A program made the translations under genes and the position numbers. Below are positions 1 through 10,009 of a stretch of 64,000 bases of DNA, in pieces; positions within the stretch are counted from its first letter, which is position 1; every line of letters starts with the position of its first letter. The notes under the pieces are model-generated. The model did not search any database. It was not told where the DNA came from and saw only the letters and a program-made list of their open reading frames with translations. The DNA is taken from the NCBI GenBank assembly GCA_027563935.2, contig CM050447.1, positions 78,043,461-78,107,460 on the forward strand. Reading direction: 5' to 3'. Origin of the DNA: Costus lasius. Taxonomy: Eukaryota > Streptophyta > Magnoliopsida > Zingiberales > Costaceae.

Positions 1-14
1 CTAAGATTAAAGTG

Positions 15-32
15 CTTGGGTTGCCTCCCAAG
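15..32 (-). other. GGGAGGCAACCC hairpin motif of Athila/Tat-type elements
   Basis: CTTGGG and CCCAAG form a perfect 6-bp stem around a 6-base loop. On the minus strand it reads CTTGGGAGGCAACCCAAG. From family knowledge this motif recurs downstream of the coding region in plant Athila/Tat elements; its role is not known to me. A decayed relative is at about 59,404-59,422. Confidence 0.5.
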
Positions 33-74
33 AAGCGCTAATTTTTAGGTCTATAGCTTGACCAAAAATCAATA

Positions 75-1316
75 TCATGGTGAAGCAGGTGAATCGGTTC
101 CAAAATATAAAGAATATAATTTTCTGCATTTCCTTTTTCCAAACAGTTTAGCCACAAATCCAGATATCCAGAATTTCACATAAATCATGATTAATGTGGC
201 TTTCTCAAATTTGCAGAAATTAAAATTTTCAAATCCAGTCAAAGTAATCTTTATTATCTTCCTATGTTTGTCAAAAAGTAAAATCATGAGTCCTTTCTTC
301 AGATTAATATTTTCAATAGCAATAAGAAAGGGACTTTGATCAAAAGAATCAAGTATTGGATCATCAATATAATAGTTATGTCTTTCATTAGATTCCTCAT
401 TAAAGCACAAATTTTTAATTAAATCAAAAGATTGAGCAATAGATATGAGCAAAGCATCAACATGGTGAGATACATCAATTTTTGCAACATTCAAATCCAT
501 ATCAAGTTCCTCATGCACATCATCAAATAATTTGTCAATTTCAAAATTATCATCAAAATCAAGATGAGACTCTACAAAATCAATTTCCTCATGCCTCCCC
601 ACAAATAATTCATCATCAGAAGAGTCAAAATCAGAATCATATGAGAAATAAGATTTATCAATGTTTACAATAGAATCAGAGTTAACCTTAGGAGTTTTAT
701 CATAAATTTCACCAATATCACCAAAATCACAGTGGGGTTCATCAATGTCTATAATTTTTGAACCTTCATCATGCTCATCAGTTTTAACCATTAATAAGTT
801 TTCATCAAAATCAGAATTATCATCAAAAGAAGGTTTTTCAATTTCAATTTTCTCAATCTTTTCCTCAAATAGACTATCAGATAAATCAATATCAAAATTA
901 TCAACAACAGAGTGAGATTCATTAAAGTTCACATAAGGCTCAATATCAAAACAATCATAATCACAGGGGGATTTTTCTAGTTCAAGTTCCTCAGTATCAA
1001 ATTCAAATTGTGGTTCAGAAACATGATCATAGCAATCATCATATAAAGAAGTTCGGTTTTCCCATCTAGAATACAATTGATCTTGTTCTTGCCATGATAA
1101 ATTTGGTTTTAAAAATGGGAAATCAGAGGAACAATGATCAGGATATCCACAAATAACACAGTAATATGAAGAACAAGATTGCATATAAGAGTTAAATTGA
1201 TCTACAAGAGATTTACCTTGTGGCATGTATATCTCACCTCTTTCAGTTGCCCAGGAGTTGTGATTAAAAGATATGTTTTCAAATCTATCAAGAACAGAAA
1301 GATAATCCAACACCAA
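75..1316 (-). CDS. Acidic 413-aa ORF of a non-autonomous Athila/Tat-like element
   Basis: An uninterrupted 413-codon frame begins about 210 bp downstream of the primer-binding site, where gag would normally start. Residues 53-61 form a partial zinc knuckle: C53, C56 and H61 fit the CX2CX4HX4C spacing, but the last Cys position is Phe. Residues about 90-330 are very rich in Asp, Glu, Ser and Asn with many D-[FI]-D type repeats, predicted largely disordered. The C-terminal 60 residues are basic and hydrophobic. I do not recognise a characterised family. It could be a diverged gag-like protein used in trans with an autonomous partner, or a captured ORF. Retention of a long frame in low-complexity sequence suggests either recency or constraint. 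It has no catalytic protease or polymerase motif. Confidence 0.55.
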   Translation of the reverse strand: MVLDYLSVLDRFENISFNHNSWATERGEIYMPQGKSLVDQFNSYMQSCSSYYCVICGYPDHCSSDFPFLKPNLSWQEQDQLYSRWENRTSLYDDCYDHVSEPQFEFDTEELELEKSPCDYDCFDIEPYVNFNESHSVVDNFDIDLSDSLFEEKIEKIEIEKPSFDDNSDFDENLLMVKTDEHDEGSKIIDIDEPHCDFGDIGEIYDKTPKVNSDSIVNIDKSYFSYDSDFDSSDDELFVGRHEEIDFVESHLDFDDNFEIDKLFDDVHEELDMDLNVAKIDVSHHVDALLISIAQSFDLIKNLCFNEESNERHNYYIDDPILDSFDQSPFLIAIENINLKKGLMILLFDKHRKIIKITLTGFENFNFCKFEKATLIMIYVKFWISGFVAKLFGKRKCRKLYSLYFGTDSPASP

Positions 1317-1524
1317 TCAATCAAATTTTTTTTTTATTTTTCAGAATATAGAAAAAAAATAGAAAATCTAAAACACAAGCAAATTCACAAATCTTCAGAT
1401 ATCACAGTTCTGTCACAACTGTGAAAATCCAAAACCTGCAAAAAGAAAAAACAAAGTTAAATCTAGAACAAAAATACTTAGTCTAGCAATACTAACAACT
1501 ATTTTGATATTAACAAAACTAAGG

Positions 1525-1542
1525 TCCCCGGCAACGGCGCCA
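1525..1542 (-). other. Primer-binding site complementary to tRNA-Asp 3' end
   Basis: On the minus strand the 18 bases TGGCGCCGTTGCCGGGGA match the complement of a plant tRNA-Asp(GTC) 3' end including CCA. It directly follows the LTR and sets the element's orientation. A degraded second copy lies at 1602-1619, inside the LTR end. Confidence 0.8.
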
Positions 1543-3428
1543 AAAACTTGATAGCCCGAAAGGGAACACTACAAGTCTGGCACGCGTATACCTTGGACTA
1601 ATCCCTGGCAATGGCGCTAAAAACTTGATAGGCTTCCGCAAGTGCACGGAACTATCAAAGTAATAAAGAAAAGTATCGAATCCATAGGGACCTTGTTGTT
1701 AAGTACCAAATAGTGGTATTCTTACTAGCTAAGCGAACCGATTCTAGTGCAAAGTAATAATGGAAAACACACGAACTCAGATAATCAGAGAGATAAATTG
1801 GGACTTAGGGTTTCATCCTCCTTAATTCTAATGACTAGACATAAATAAAAGGGTCGTCAGTCTAATTCTATCGTGACAAAGACATAATTTACTTGATAAA
1901 GGTATTGTCTCACTTCGTGCAGACAATCATGCAGATAACTGATCCTCACTTTTGTGCAAGATCTATTCTCAATGCTGTAGATAAGTAAATCATCAATCAA
2001 AGAACTCAAGATCACTTTCGTGCATCCGAATTCTAGGTTGATAATCTCTAACAGAAGCTCAAGGATCACTTTCGTGCATCCGAGCCTCAATACTAGTTTT
2101 ACTCATGGATCTCCAACGTTCCGATCCTCACTTTCTTGCAAGATCTCCACGTTTGATAAATAGACTCGATCCATAAATTCATATTACTATCATGGCAATT
2201 AATCTACTAGAATAGATCAAATTGGATCTAACCTAAGGAAGAGATCCCAACATGCAATTCTAGGGGTCCAAGTTCTCAAGCAAATCACCTTTCAGTCTCA
2301 TTGCGAAAACTCTAAAAACATAATTAGTAACATGGACTTATAGAGAGTCTAAGCACAATTATCACATGAGTAAAATTATCATGACAAAGTTATCATGAAG
2401 AAAAAGAAGATTATCTAATCATTAAAAATCAAGGGGATTACACCCTATATCCAAAAAGAGTATTAAGCTTGCATGGAGGAAAAAATACAATGAATAATAG
2501 TTTAGAACCATTAGAAATCATAGAAGGAGAAAAAAAAACAATGTTACAACACGGGTGTAATTTACATTACACCCGTAATTTCGTGATGAACAGCGCTGTC
2601 ACCGCTGTTTCGTTGATTCCTCATCCGATCGGACTCCAAATGCTCTGAAACTTTTGCGGTGTTCCTCTCCTCTACGCCTCTCGGCGTGAGGCCAAACCCT
2701 AGTCGCCTCTCTGGTGATTTCTCCCTCGATACTGAATAAAAGTTCTCCCTTCCACTTCATACCCCTTCCCCTCTTAAAGCTGAGTTCAGAACATCTTTCG
2801 GAATTCAATTTGGACCTCTGGATCAAAAGTTATGGCTCACGCAAGATTCAGACTCGTAAAAATCATGTTTTTGACTGGGAATTACGGCAGTGTAATATCT
2901 CACGGCACTGCTGTAAAATAGCTTGAGTGTTCTGTTCTGAAAACGCTGGAAAATACGGCCCGTAATTTGGTTTACGGTAGTGCCATAATTTCGGTTGAAC
3001 TTTCTGGTCAGAATATGTCTGGAAAATACGGCCCGTGTAGAAGTTTACGGCAGTGCCATAATTTCAGCAAAGGTTTCTGTTCTGAAAACGCTCCAAAATA
3101 CGGCAGTGCTGTAAAATCACAAAATCTTTCTGTTTGGAAAAGCTCCAAAATACGGTCGTGTTCTTGATAATACGGTAGCCTCAAAATACGGTACCGTAAA
3201 ATCCTTTACGGTACTGCCGTATTTTGGTTCCTGGCTTCGATTTGCATAAAATCCTTTACGGTACGCCCAAAATAGTGCCTTTTTGCCTGAAAATCATGAA
3301 AAACCAAAATAGAAGTAGACTTTGCAATACTCGATGAATTTAGCATGAAAACAAGTAAAAGATCCTCAATTTAGCATGAAAAGATATCTAAAATGATACA
3401 AAATATACTATATATTTTGGTGTCATCA
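1543..3428 (-). repeat. 5' LTR of the Athila/Tat-like element
   Basis: The minus-strand start is TGATGACACCAAAATATATA at 3428 and the end is CTATCAAGTTTT next to the primer site. It is about 1.9 kb and non-coding. The last 77 bp are a tandem duplication that contains a decayed primer-site copy (1602-1619). Four or more short direct repeats with 'ggatcactttcgtgca' type phrases occur at 1940-2140, and palindromic words occur at 2880-3265. Confidence 0.65.
2880..3265. repeat. Cluster of palindromic TACGGCAGTGCCGTA-like words in LTR
   Basis: About ten degenerate copies of words such as tacggcagtg, tacggtagtgcc, aaaatacggcccgta and tacggtaccgta occur in both orientations over roughly 380 bp. They are often preceded by 'ctgttctgaaaacgct' phrases. 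The inverted words could form hairpins or bind a dimeric protein; this is inference. Confidence 0.6.
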
Positions 3429-6400
3429 ATAATAAAGTAAACTGGTAGTCGAAAACCATCTGGAAGAAGCCTCCCAAGTTCGCAAGACCGAGATAATATG
3501 GGGGTTTAATTCCCCGGATTTAGCCCGGCTCCTAACTTTCACTTTAACATCAGAAATCAAGAGTCTAAATAGTGCTATAGTCTCTATGTCATGATTCCCA
3601 AAAATTTTGTTATTTCTATATCTCCAAATGTAATAGATAGCCCTATTGAGGCATAATTTTTTGATATAGATCCAAGTGGCCTCCCTAGTTTTGCATTCCT
3701 GTGCAAGATAACCCAAAATTCCCTTGCAAGTGTTGCCCTCAAATCTGATACCACACCCTTTTTTTAATCAGCTTCCAAAATTCTGCTATGGTGCCACATT
3801 GAAAAAAGAGGTGGTCATGTGTTTCCGGGTGCATTTTGCACAACTCACATGTAGGCTCCTGGACAATCCCCGATGCATGTAGCCTAGCCCTAGTGCTTAG
3901 TCTTCTTAAGCAGAACAACCACATGACGAGCGAGTATCGTGGTATCCGCCCCTTGAACCACACCATATCCCTCCATGGCACCATATCCTCCTGATATTGT
4001 CCTTCATTAGCCGATTTAACTGTAAAGGTTCCATTTGCAGGCATTTTCTAGAGAATGCGGACCTCACCATAGTTTATGTGGATATGAACCTGCGAGAAAG
4101 CTACAAATATTTCAATTAGCCTAAAGGATCTAGGCTTTGGTATCACCCATCTATTATTTGCAATTATAGAAGCGAGGCGCGCTCCCTTTCTAGATGGTTT
4201 TTCAAATTTAATGTCCTCTGCCAGATCAAGTAAAATCTTTGACTCGTACCATGGGTCCAGCCAGAATCTGATAGAAGTGCCTTTAGCAATCCTATAACCA
4301 ATCATCTTTATGCAGGCTTCACGAACTAACATGATACTCCTTACGGGCCACGACACTCTTCTAGACATTTTTATAGACCAGATCGAATCAGAGTGCAAGT
4401 ACATTTCGTGAATCCATTTAACCCACGGGGAGTTCTTGTCTGTCACTATATTCCATATATGGCGCATAAGGAAAGCATTGTTCAATTTTCCTATGTCATG
4501 CAACCCGAGGCCGCCCAAAGCCGTGGGTTTAGTTACATTGCACCGTGCTACTTTTGCCAAGCCTCTTTTATTCCTGTTTGACCATAGGAATGTCGCCAGG
4601 ATGGAATTAATCTTTGCGATAACCCCCGTAGGAAGCTTGAATACAGTACACCAGAAGATTATATTTCCATAGCACATCGACTTAATTAGCTCAACCCGCC
4701 CTGCGTATGATAAGTACTTTGCCCTCTAAGCTGAGAGGTACTTTGCAATTTTTTCAATAAGGGGCAAGCAGTCTTTTACTTTAGTCTGCCTGCTAGTGAT
4801 AGGAATGCCTAAGTACCGGAAAGGCATGGATCCCTTAGAAATCCCCAGAATTGATGTAATCATTCCTTGCACTTCAGGTCCACACGAGGCTGAGAAGAAC
4901 ACCTGCCATTTGTCTTTTTTAATTCTCAGCCCTGTATTTTGGTAGAAAGTTTCCATAACCCTTATCACAGCCTGGGTGGATTCCTCTGAGGGATCACAAA
5001 GAATAATGACATCGTCTATGAATTGTAGGTTTGTAATTCCCAATTTCCTGCACTTGCTGTGTGTGCGCAAATGTGCGCCCATATATTCCTTATGCATTAG
5101 GTCAGTGAGATATTGCATCACCATAATGAAAAGATAGGGTGACATTGGCACCCCTGTTGCAGCCCCCGGGTACCCTTGAAGAACCCTACGTCTTGCCCAT
5201 TTAAGCTGATGGTGTAAGTAGGGGAAGTCACACAGGCAATAATTCTCTTCACAAACCATGGAGGAAACATATAAGCCGAAAGTATATTCTCAATGAAATC
5301 CCATCTCACCGAGTCATAAGCTTTATGTAAATCCACTTTTATCGCCATCCGCAGAGCTCCGATCTTCCTATGATAATCATGCATAATGTCCTGACACAAC
5401 ATAATATTTTCATGAATAGATCTCCCTTGGATAAATGCATGTTGATTGCCATCAATGATCTCTGGAAGAATGACCCTAATGTGATTGGCTAAAATTTTGG
5501 TGATAAATCTGTACATCATTTGGCAAACCGAAATGGGCCTAAAATCTGCAAAACAGGAGGGATTAGGAACCTTTGGAATTAGAGTGAGGGAAGTTATGTT
5601 TACCCTTTTAAGTAAGTGGCCCTTTTCTAAGAAGTCCATAATAGCTAGGATAACATCTTCCTTGATAATACCCCAGCAAGCTTTAAAGAATGAGGCATTG
5701 AAACCGTCCACCACCGGAGCTTTAGAGATGTTTCTAGCCATGAGTCTTCTCAATATCCTCCCGTGAGAAACGTGCATCTAGGAAATTAGTAGCCGTGGAG
5801 GACAAAGTTTTTCTCATCGGCGTCTCTACTGCCCTTGGGCTAATCTTGGGGGCGAGAAGGCTCTTGAAGTAACTCACTGCTTCCATTCCTATAGCTTCAC
5901 CGGACACAAATTCCCCTTGGGAATCTTTAATAGTTGAGATTGAGTTTCTCATGCGCCGAACCTTCATTAGGTAATAAGCCGTGTTAGAATCCCCCAATGA
6001 AATGAAAAGTTCTCTAGATTTTTGCTTAAGCATTGATTCCTCCTCTTCCCAATACACTTTAATATCATGTTGGTATTTTCTCTCCAAGGCCCTTAGATCA
6101 GCATCCGATTGATTTGCCTAGAGCGCATATTGGATAGCAGCAAGCCATTGATGGTTATTATCCCTTAACTTCGCTTCTTTATCCATCCTCATATCCTTCA
6201 CCCACTGTTTAAGACCTTTTTTTTAACCATAGTCAGTTTGTCGTAAGTAATAAACATTAGAGTTCCATGAATATGATTAGCCCTCCATATCTCGTTTACC
6301 ACCTAGAACATACTAGGATATCTTTGCCAGTGGTTGAAATACCAAAATCTAGGCCCTTTACGTGCTTCCTCCCCCCCAAAAAATAACATAGCAGGGGAGT

Positions 6401-7021
6401 GATCAGAAATACCTAGATGCAAGAACACAGCCTCAGCTTGGGGGAACTTGTCCATCCACTCTCTAGTGGCCATCACTCGATCCATCTTGCACGATATCCT
6501 ATTCTCGCCTCCTTGTGAGTTTGACCACGTATAAAAAGACCCACGGTATTTTACATCATAAATGTCCATGGCTGCCCTCATCTCTAGGTTTTCCAGCACC
6601 TCCTACTCTATGTGAAAAGAGCCTCCACATTTTTCATCTAGGGAAAAAAGCATGTTGAAGTCTCCAAGGATTACAACTCATGCACAATTCCCAATATGAA
6701 AATAAATTCCCCATGTATATTAAATATGTTACCTATCAACACTTGGTCAGATGAATTAAGGACCTCAACTTTATATATACTGGGGTCCCATATCAGCCAT
6801 ATTCTACCACCGGGTATGCTTGCGTAATTAGTGGAAAAGAACCACCCAGGGAAGACCGAATTTATGATATCATCACATTTATTTTGGTGAATGCGGGACT
6901 CAAGAATGGCTAACATTTTAGCCTGGTGCTTCTTGACCAAATATTCCACCTCCCTCCTCTTGGCAAGTGCGTTGAAACCTCTCACGTTCCAACACACTAT
7001 AGTACCCGGCTTGCAGTTCAT
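3426..7021 (-). pseudogene. LINE ORF2: endonuclease-reverse transcriptase, broken
   Basis: The start is ATG at 7021, 22 bp after ORF1 ends. The APE-type endonuclease begins with WNVRG and continues to an SDHSP motif near 6395. Reverse transcriptase fragments run over 6087-4048, with FRPIS, AFIQGR, KVDLHKAYDSV and FIDDV in place of FADD. A zf-RVT Cys/His segment (CELC...H) is at about 3810-3850. The frame breaks near 6671, between 6087 and 6300, and at about 5150, where the GLQQG motif is split between two frames. A final 96-codon stretch ends at a TGA supplied by the adjoining LTR's first three bases. In life this protein nicks target DNA and copies the LINE RNA in place; this copy cannot make it. 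Confidence 0.85.
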
Positions 7022-7043
7022 GGGGTCTCAGCTAATAATGGAT

Positions 7044-8278
7044 TTAAGCTCTTAGGATCTGTAAGTTGTAGGAACTTTTTTTTTTATTTTTCTTTTTCTT
7101 CTTCCTTCCGAACGTGACCACCTCGAACCCTTGTGAGTCAGCGGAGCATCCTGCTACCTCCCCATTGGCCCTGCAAATGCTTTCCAGCTCGCATAAGTCC
7201 ATCGCCCCTTGGATGCCTTGTTCGCTATCCCCCACCAAAACATGGGAGTCTAGTACCATCGGCAAATCCATCCTCATTTTCCCCTTCTCCTGCTTGTTAG
7301 CAAACCCGGTTGCCTCTGGTTCTTTAGGTTTGCTTAGTTTGTGAGCCCCGGTTTCTATCCCCATAGCTCCCTCCACCATATTCCCCTTGTCTTGTTCTCT
7401 TGCCAGCCCCACGGCTGGCAAAGAGCTAGATACGTCCGCCATAGTAACTTCCTTCGACGCTTCCTTGTTTTCTCCATCCAAATTTGTTTCTCCCCCACTT
7501 GTAGTTTCCTTGGGCAGTTTTTGATGTTATGCCCAAACGTGTTACACTTGTTGCATCTTTGTGGAACTGATTCATATTCGAATTGTAGAGAGGTTCCCGA
7601 TTCTCCGTTCACCATGACAATCAAGGACTCTGGATATTCTAATGTTGCCTCCATTTCGACACATACTCGAGCAAACCCCAGACGAGACTTTGTGTCCATC
7701 GCTTTGTCCATAAATAGTGGCTTCCCAAGGGCGCTCGCCACCTTCCTTATAATTCCTGCCAACCACCATCTTAAAGGTAAGTTCATTATGCGCACCCAAA
7801 CTGGGATAGAGGACAGATCAACTCTGACCAGGTCTTCCTGGGGGCTCTATGGTTTTAAGAATAGAATCTTCCCGAAGAAGAACCATGGACCACGCTCCAA
7901 AACTCCTAGTTTATTCTCCTCATTACCGTACTTAAACAGAATAAAGCTCGTTGGGAGAGTGAAGATCTCCAACTCTCCTGTAGGATTCCATAGTTGTATT
8001 GCCTTCTGCTTCAAGCTTTGGAAGTTAGGCCTGTAGCCAATGAAGTGTCCCACTAATGTATTTCCCCAGAATGCAATGTTGTTGTTGAGTTCCTCCTCTG
8101 GCGCCGGAATATCCAGAACCCCACCGTTTATGGATACCTCCGAAAGAGATAGGGCGCACAGTGGTTCGCTCTCCCTGGGCTTCGTAAAAAGGGAACTCCA
8201 TGATTTCTTTTTTGCCTGAGAGTTCCCCGGCCGAGCCTACACATCTTGGTTCACAGCCCGCACCTCCTCCCTAGTTGC
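7044..8278 (-). pseudogene. LINE ORF1: DUF4283/CCHC gag-like protein, broken
   Basis: The frame can be followed from the copia insertion point. A WSSLF...EPLCALSL segment is followed by a GHFIGYRPNFQ segment of the DUF4283 type. An in-frame TAG at 7847-7849 replaces the expected Trp of a KPW motif. A CCHC knuckle (CNKCNTFGHNIKNC) lies at about 7500-7545. Near 7480 the frame shifts to a second one that runs through a Lys-rich tail to 7044. ORF1 proteins of this class bind LINE RNA. A TAG also lies just upstream of the WSSLF segment, so the true start (perhaps beyond 17406) is uncertain. Confidence 0.75.
8274..8278. other. Target-site duplication of the copia element (left copy)
   Basis: The bases gttgc match 17401-17405 on the other side of the element. 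Joining the flanks through one copy restores continuous LINE sequence. Confidence 0.9.
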
Positions 8279-9989
8279 TGTAGGGTCCCCTTCGAGGGGG
8301 AGCGCAAGCAGATCAAACCCTAAAGGGGGCGCATGTAAATTCTTTTGGCAGCGGAATTAGGGTTTTATCAAGATCGCATGAATATATGTTCATATGATCA
8401 ACCTTAAGACGTTGTAAAGATCGAAAGAAGATCTCATACCATAGCCATCGGTTTGATGGAGCCTTGGAAGCAAAGGCGCAAATGAACCTTCTCCAAAGTT
8501 GACGCACACAAGAAGATGCCGCCTACTTCCTTTGGCGTTCCTTGTGCTAGCAAGTGCCCAAGGTGTCCTTGACGTATGGAAGGGATGAGATCGCTTGGTG
8601 CCTTCACCGAGACCTCCTCTTCGTCAACTACCTCAATCCACGAGAGTATGTGCGTTCACCACCAAGCGAACGCCTTGACGTTGAGGTGTAGAGGCGTTTT
8701 GGGCGTTAAGGCGTTGAGGCCTTCATGACTTTCCATAAATGGAAATCATGCGCCATGATCTCATAACCGATCAAAGAAAACGCTTTCAACCAATGAACCA
8801 AGCGTTCACACATGTGAACCGGTTCAAGCAAATCGAATGCATTTCAATTTTGGTTCAAAGATCAATTAACCCAAGCATTGGTTTAGATCACCGTTAAACC
8901 CTAAGGCTCCAGATCCAACCGTTCATCTCCTGATGCTTCTGATCTCACCGATCTAGCATCAACTCTCTCGATCAAAGCTTACCGATCTCAAGCCCTAATC
9001 AATCAAACATGATTAGACCAGATCTCACTTATAATCAGAGCTTATAATCCCTTTAAACTGAACCCAAATAATTCAGTCCACACGATCTGACTCAAGTAAG
9101 CCATATCATCAAATTGTGCGACCCTGAGGGTTTCCTTTAAATGTCGGTAACGATAACTTTCGTTATCACGATCAGTGAGGGGTATCTAGCAACACATCAC
9201 TGTCTCCCGATATAAAGGAAAGAGTCTTCCAAGACTACACCCAAACCATAGCATAAGTGTGAATCAACTTCACAAGGCATGCATATATATCCTTTGCCAC
9301 TGGATGTTCTTATTGGACAAGCAAGTCAAGCTTGTAACTCCAATATTACGAGCATGATTAGATCAGATGAACACTGTCACCTGGGTATGGCCATACACTT
9401 TCTCAATCATCTCATTCAAGGGGGGCCCCTTTAGAACATCACACTCCTTAAACAAGGAGACGGCAATCCTGTATCTATCACTAGTGCCCTAACCTGATTC
9501 ATGATCATTATCCAAGATAGTCTATAACCATTATGTTTCAAATGATATTAAACAACCTCAAAACAATGACAATCATCATTTAGAAACACAAGTGATCTCA
9601 AGTCAGAGGACATGTGCCACTTGATGCAAACAAGGATTATTCACATTGTGACAAACAATTGAATATCCTAGTAGGGTATGTCCAGTACATCCAATGTACC
9701 CATGAGTCTACATCTTATTCCATGCTCGAAGCATCCTATAAGATTAGAACACATATTAGTCTCAATCATATCAAGGTTGTCTCATGTTCACCAAGATATT
9801 TCGACTAAGGACTTTACAGCATGTCAGCCCAGCTGAACAGCTTTGAGACATTATTCAGAAGTACACTTATTACAGCAGACAAGGTAACAAACTGAATAAT
9901 AACCATGCCTTTATAAACATAAGAGTTTATTCATGATACTGATACAATCCCAAGGCCTCAAACATTAGCCTTAAGGGCATACCCCAACA
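8279..9989 (-). repeat. 3' LTR of the young copia element
   Basis: Plus-strand ends are TGTAGGGTCC and ACCCCAACA, giving the canonical TG...CA. It is nearly identical to 15689-17400. In element sense it starts TGTTGGGGTATGCCC. The same LTR family recurs at 32528-34200 and 63652-64000 in more diverged form. Confidence 0.92.
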
Positions 9990-10003
9990 ATCTCCCACTT
10001 GCA
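9990..10003 (-). other. Polypurine tract of the copia element
   Basis: The minus strand reads GCAAGTGGGAGAT immediately before the 3' LTR, the standard plus-strand priming site of plant copia elements. It lies just downstream of the polyprotein stop. Confidence 0.8.
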
Positions 10004-10009
10004 CTTAAT

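Larger units (their letters stand above)
1..3428 (-). mobile_element. Athila/Tat-like Ty3-gypsy LTR element, non-autonomous, cut by window edge
   Basis: Read on the minus strand, an LTR (starting TGATGACACC at 3428) runs to a tRNA-Asp primer site at 1542-1525. A short leader and one long ORF follow, then a GGGAGGCAACCC motif near the window start. A tRNA-Asp primer site, this LTR start and this motif are what I associate with plant Athila/Tat elements. No protease, RT or integrase lies between the primer site and the motif, so the element looks non-autonomous, with an acidic ORF in place of gag-pol. It is inserted at the 3' end of the neighbouring LINE. The other LTR and the target duplication are outside the window; the 5 bases after the LTR are ataat. 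Confidence 0.7.
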
